In this document: piece after piece, positions 14,107 through 15,606 of the stretch
Layout of the letters: every line of letters begins with the position of its first letter
Numbering within the stretch: position 1 is the stretch's first letter
Source of the DNA: RGIG4140 sp045614025
GTDB lineage: Bacteria; Pseudomonadota; Alphaproteobacteria; CAAHEQ01; UBA3637
Direction: 5' to 3'
Length of the DNA stretch: 15,606 nt
NCBI GenBank assembly: GCA_045614025.1
Contig: JAZLCE010000019.1
Coordinates: forward strand, 1 to 15,606
Position numbers and translations under genes: made by a program
The notes under the pieces: generated by a model
Database searches by the model: none
Seen by the model: the letters and a program-made list of their open reading frames with translations, nothing else
What the model was told of the DNA's origin: nothing

Positions 14107-14424
14107 TTATTCATGAGTTCTTTGATTATAGCCTTGTTCCCAAGGTTTAGGATGGAGTTTATGGCTATCAATTCTAATAGAGTCTCTTTCAGCTAAATGA
14201 TGCTCTATATATTGGCGGCGAATTTTTTCTTCCTCTTCTTCTTCCTTTTGGTGTTGGCGGCGCTCTTCCTCTTCACGGCGACGACGTTCTTCTTCTTCAT
14301 CATAGTCTGTTATTCTTATACCTGGCCATGCGAGTTCTTCCTCTATTCGTCGTTGGCGTTCAGCTTCTTCGCGCTCTCTTTGCTCTTGCAGGCGGCGTGC
14401 ATCATCATCATCATCCCAAGACAT
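14107..14424 (-). CDS. MSWDD-family protein, array copy 2 (apparent internal fusion)
   Basis: 105 aa: MSWDDDDDARRLQEQRERE, then RRIEEELAWPGIRITDYDEEEE, a second Arg/Glu run, KIRRQYIEHHLAERDSIRID, and the tail KPWEQGYNQRTHE. The internal IEEELAWPGIRITDY looks like the pre-tail segment of another copy (IEDxLAExGxIRIDxY), so this gene may be two units joined with loss of the tail and start between them. SD AAAGGAG and a 17-nt gap match its neighbours. Confidence 0.75.
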   Translation of the reverse strand: MSWDDDDDARRLQEQREREEAERQRRIEEELAWPGIRITDYDEEEERRRREEEERRQHQKEEEEEEKIRRQYIEHHLAERDSIRIDSHKLHPKPWEQGYNQRTHE

Positions 14425-14441
14425 TTTATTCTCCTTTCTTT

Positions 14442-14690
14442 TTATTCACGAGTTCTTTGATCATAGCCTTGTTCCCAAGGTTTTGGTGGTCTAAAGCGTG
14501 GATTATAGCCATCAATTCTAATATGTCCTCTTTCTGCTAAAGCGTTTTCTATCATTTGTTGGCGTTCTTCATATTCGCGGCGGCGACGTTCTTCCTCTTC
14601 ACGGCGACGATCTTCTTCCTCTTCACGGCGACGACGATCTTCTTCCTCTTGCTGGCGACGGCGTTCTTCATATTCATCATCCCAAGACAT
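14442..14690 (-). CDS. MSWDD-family Arg/Glu-rich helical protein, array copy 1 (first)
   Basis: 82 aa, first gene of the operon. MSWDDEYEERRRQQEEED, short Arg/Glu blocks to about residue 45, then QQMIENALAERGHIRIDGYN, PRFRPP, and the tail KPWEQGYDQRTRE. No signal peptide or membrane segment; probably cytoplasmic. SD AAAGGAG lies 9 nt upstream and a terminator-like hairpin 24 nt upstream. It shares its N-terminus most closely with copy 4 and its C-terminus with copy 3. Confidence 0.75.
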   Translation of the reverse strand: MSWDDEYEERRRQQEEEDRRRREEEEDRRREEEERRRREYEERQQMIENALAERGHIRIDGYNPRFRPPKPWEQGYDQRTRE

Positions 14691-14714
14691 TTTTTTTCTC
14701 CTTTCCTTTTAGTT

Positions 14715-14750
14715 AAAAAAAAGACCGCTAACACCAAAAGGGAAGCGGTC
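14715..14750 (-). terminator. Terminator-like leader hairpin of the MSWDD array
   Basis: GACCGCT / AGCGGTC (14750-14744 and 14729-14723 on the minus strand), 14-nt loop, followed by eight T. It ends 24 nt before the first ATG and lies about 145 nt downstream of the promoter, so it would cut off a leader RNA unless antiterminated. Confidence 0.8.
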
Positions 14751-14892
14751 TGTTAAAAAAAATAAATTGACGAATCAAAAATAAAAATCTTAGTCTAAGG
14801 GTTTTGAAAATCAACCCCATTCTTAGAATCCAGAATTTTAAACAAATTTTATTCATCATCAATTACCCATAAATGCATTGTTATTCGCATTC
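14751..14892 (-). ncRNA. Leader RNA of the MSWDD array, candidate attenuator or small RNA
   Basis: The leader between the promoter and the terminator hairpin is untranslated. It holds a further hairpin: CTTAGA (14822-14827) with TCTAAG (14794-14799) around GGGTT/AACCC. It matches no riboswitch that I recognise. The product would be an RNA of about 175 nt with an intrinsic terminator. The remaining gap from 14928 to 15049 shows only purine-rich sequence. Confidence 0.45.
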
Positions 14893-14898
14893 ACTCTT

Positions 14899-14927
14899 TT
14901 TATATTTTATTTATTTTATATTGTCAA
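14899..14927 (-). promoter_or_regulatory. Strong promoter of the MSWDD array
   Basis: On the minus strand, TTGACA (14927-14922), a 17-nt A/T spacer and TATAAA (14904-14899). This is the best sigma70-type promoter in the window. Confidence 0.75.
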
Positions 14928-15049
14928 ACAATAAATATGGATAAAAAATTAGACATTTGAAAAAGGAGGCAATAGGAGGTTTTTGATTTTATGTAGTGGT
15001 CAAGATAAGAAATAAAAGTGAGAGAAGGGGGAAATGAAAGAGGATTGTT

Positions 15050-15168
15050 TTGTCACAATTGTCATTTTTTCCTTGTTGCCTTTTTTTGTTTTGGGAGCTA
15101 GAGTGGGATAAAATCTAAGTTTTATAAGTTTTTTAAGCTCTGAAAGTTTTTTTTCAGAGTTTTTTTTA
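15050..15168 (+). promoter_or_regulatory. Repeated regulatory cassette, copy 4 (before the leader of the lysozyme gene)
   Basis: TTGTCACAATTGTCA (15050-15064), CCTTGTTGCC, GGGATAAAAT (TAAAAT 15109-15114), then the hairpin CTCTGAAA (15138-15145) / TTTCAGAG (15152-15159) with a T-run to 15168. The SD AAAGGAGG and ATG follow 24 nt later, exactly as in copy 2. Confidence 0.75.
15138..15168 (+). terminator. Terminator-like leader hairpin before 15192
   Basis: 8-bp stem, 6-nt loop and nine T. Same design and distance to the start codon (23 nt) as the hairpin at 5224-5252. Confidence 0.75.
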
Positions 15169-15191
15169 TCATTTAACTGAAAGGAGGCAAA

Positions 15192-15344
15192 ATGCCATTA
15201 TATCGAAAAATGAAATCCCCATTGGGGTATCAAAATTTAACAAACAGCTCTCTTGATTCTTATGGCGTTGACCATTCTGCTTTTACAACAAGAGATGAGC
15301 TTGAATATCAGTTCGCTCGCCAAGAGCGTGAGACCGCGAAATAA
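15192..15344 (+). pseudogene. Leader-domain N-terminal half, ended by a premature stop
   Basis: 50 aa. 45 of the first 47 residues equal the N-terminus of the 5277 protein (MPLYRKMKSP to ARQERE), then TAK and a stop. The homology resumes at 15453 (MDQEKQNGVTD) in the same frame. The 120 nt between (15333-15452) replace 9 nt in the intact copy and contain one TAA and three TGA in frame. Either the lysozyme gene lost its first half, or a 50-aa leader peptide and the lysozyme protein are now made separately. SD AAAGGAGG and the intact cassette mean the short ORF is probably still translated. Confidence 0.75.
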
Positions 15345-15370
15345 AAACAAGAACAATTTCTTGTTTTTAT
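15341..15370 (+). terminator. Hairpin overlapping the premature stop
   Basis: Perfect 11-bp stem ATAAAAACAAG (15341-15351) / CTTGTTTTTAT (15360-15370), 8-nt loop. The 3' arm carries five T, so it is weakly terminator-like. Behind it, GAGGAAAGG precedes a tiny ORF (MKLNEDE) of doubtful meaning. Confidence 0.5.
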
Positions 15371-15392
15371 GAGGAAAGGCAATGAAACTCAA

Positions 15393-15444
15393 CGAAGATG
15401 AATGAAAAGCTTTTCGTTCAGATGAGTTGTTAGTTGGAATTGAA
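15393..15444 (+). repeat. 52-nt dispersed repeat with palindrome, copy B
   Basis: 44 of 52 bases match 7114-7165. It contains the palindrome TGAATGAAAAG / CTTTTCGTTCA (15399-15420, one G-U pair). It makes up nearly half of the insert that splits the leader gene. Confidence 0.6.
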
Positions 15445-15446
15445 TC

Positions 15447-15606
15447 ATGCTCATGGATCAAGAAAAACAAAACGGTGTGACTGATCATTTCACTCAGTAT
15501 GGCCATAACTTTTGGGGAACGCCAAGTGAAAATAATTTTGGATTTGGAAGTTCAAATATTTCAGAAAATATTGAACGCTTAAGCAAACAATTTATGACTC
15601 CACCTT
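15447..15606 (+). CDS. 5' part of the GH24 leader-domain gene (continues at base 1 if circular)
   Basis: Starts at ATG 15447 or 15453 (MLMDQEKQNGVTDHFTQYG...) and stays open to the window end. Through the 87-nt overlap it joins the frame of 3-1760 without a shift; from 15453 the full protein has 608 codons. From MDQE onward, 41 of 43 residues match the 5277 leader (second half). The start has no good Shine-Dalgarno, only a weak TTGGAAT, so translation may depend on coupling or be poor. Confidence 0.7.
   Translation, partial: MLMDQEKQNGVTDHFTQYGHNFWGTPSENNFGFGSSNISENIERLSKQFMTPP
15520..15606. repeat. Terminal direct repeat, copy 2 (identical to 1-87)
   Basis: 87 of 87 bases equal the start of the window. 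It supports circular closure to 15,519 bp, with the lysozyme ORF reading in frame across the junction. Confidence 0.95.

Noticed and set aside
13670..14756. Hydrophobic plus-strand ORFs and Lys/Ala-rich minus-strand ORFs across the MSWDD array
   Set aside because: Antisense or frame-shifted readings of the GAA/CGC repeat produce these patterns. Only the MSWDD frame has repeated Shine-Dalgarno sites and conserved ends.
15342..15443. Stop-codon recoding (TGA as Trp) joining the two leader halves
   Set aside because: The frame also contains TAA at 15342, and the other genes here use normal TGG for Trp and TGA as a stop (5048 and 11316).
1..15606. tRNA, rRNA, transposase or integrase genes
   Set aside because: I found no cloverleaf-like stretch, rRNA segment or recombinase motif in any frame that I read.

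Overview
The window is AT-rich bacterial DNA. The rpsB and tsf products look alphaproteobacterial. The two ankyrin-repeat proteins, low GC and phage-derived genes would fit a host-associated or gut alphaproteobacterium; this is inference, since no rRNA is present. Bases 1-87 are repeated exactly at 15520-15606. The sequence therefore reads as a contig that closes on itself into a 15,519-bp circle, or as a segment bounded by an identical repeat. One long ORF reads in frame across the join. No replication, partition, integrase or terminase gene is visible.

Layout. (1) 15192-15606 joined to 1-1760: a gene whose conserved N-terminal leader domain is followed by a Ser/Asn-rich linker and a GH24 lysozyme domain. 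The leader is split by a short insert carrying stop codons. (2) 1801-2301 (-): a small exported protein. (3) 2386-2548: an extremely G-rich, C-poor non-coding tract. (4) 2731-5050: two overlapping podovirus-type genes, a head-tail adaptor-like and a tail-tube/stabilisation-like protein. (5) 5277-6894: a second protein with the same leader but an unrelated C-terminal domain, followed by an exported MORN/YwqK-type repeat protein; this looks like a toxin-immunity pair. (6) 7295-9744: two convergent ankyrin-repeat genes, one exported. (7) 9998-10960: a phage major capsid protein. (8) 11106-11318: a small basic protein. (9) 11547-13296: rpsB-tsf. (10) 13560-14690 (-): four tandem paralogues of a small protein family built as MSWDD, an Arg/Glu-rich helix of variable length, and a PWEQGYxQRTxE tail.

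Two patterns connect these parts. First, a cassette of about 120 bp occurs four times: a TTGTCACAATTGTCA box, a GATAAAAT -10-like element and a CTCTGAAA-type hairpin with a T-run. It lies before the adaptor/tail genes, before both leader-domain genes, and once with no leader gene behind it. Second, terminator-like hairpins sit only about 20-50 nt before the start codons of most of the phage-like genes, tsf and the four-gene array.

My working hypothesis is a co-regulated set of phage-derived structural genes plus modular leader-tagged lytic or toxic cargo, possibly controlled by antitermination. The co-regulation rests on repeats seen in the sequence. The cargo and delivery role is inference.
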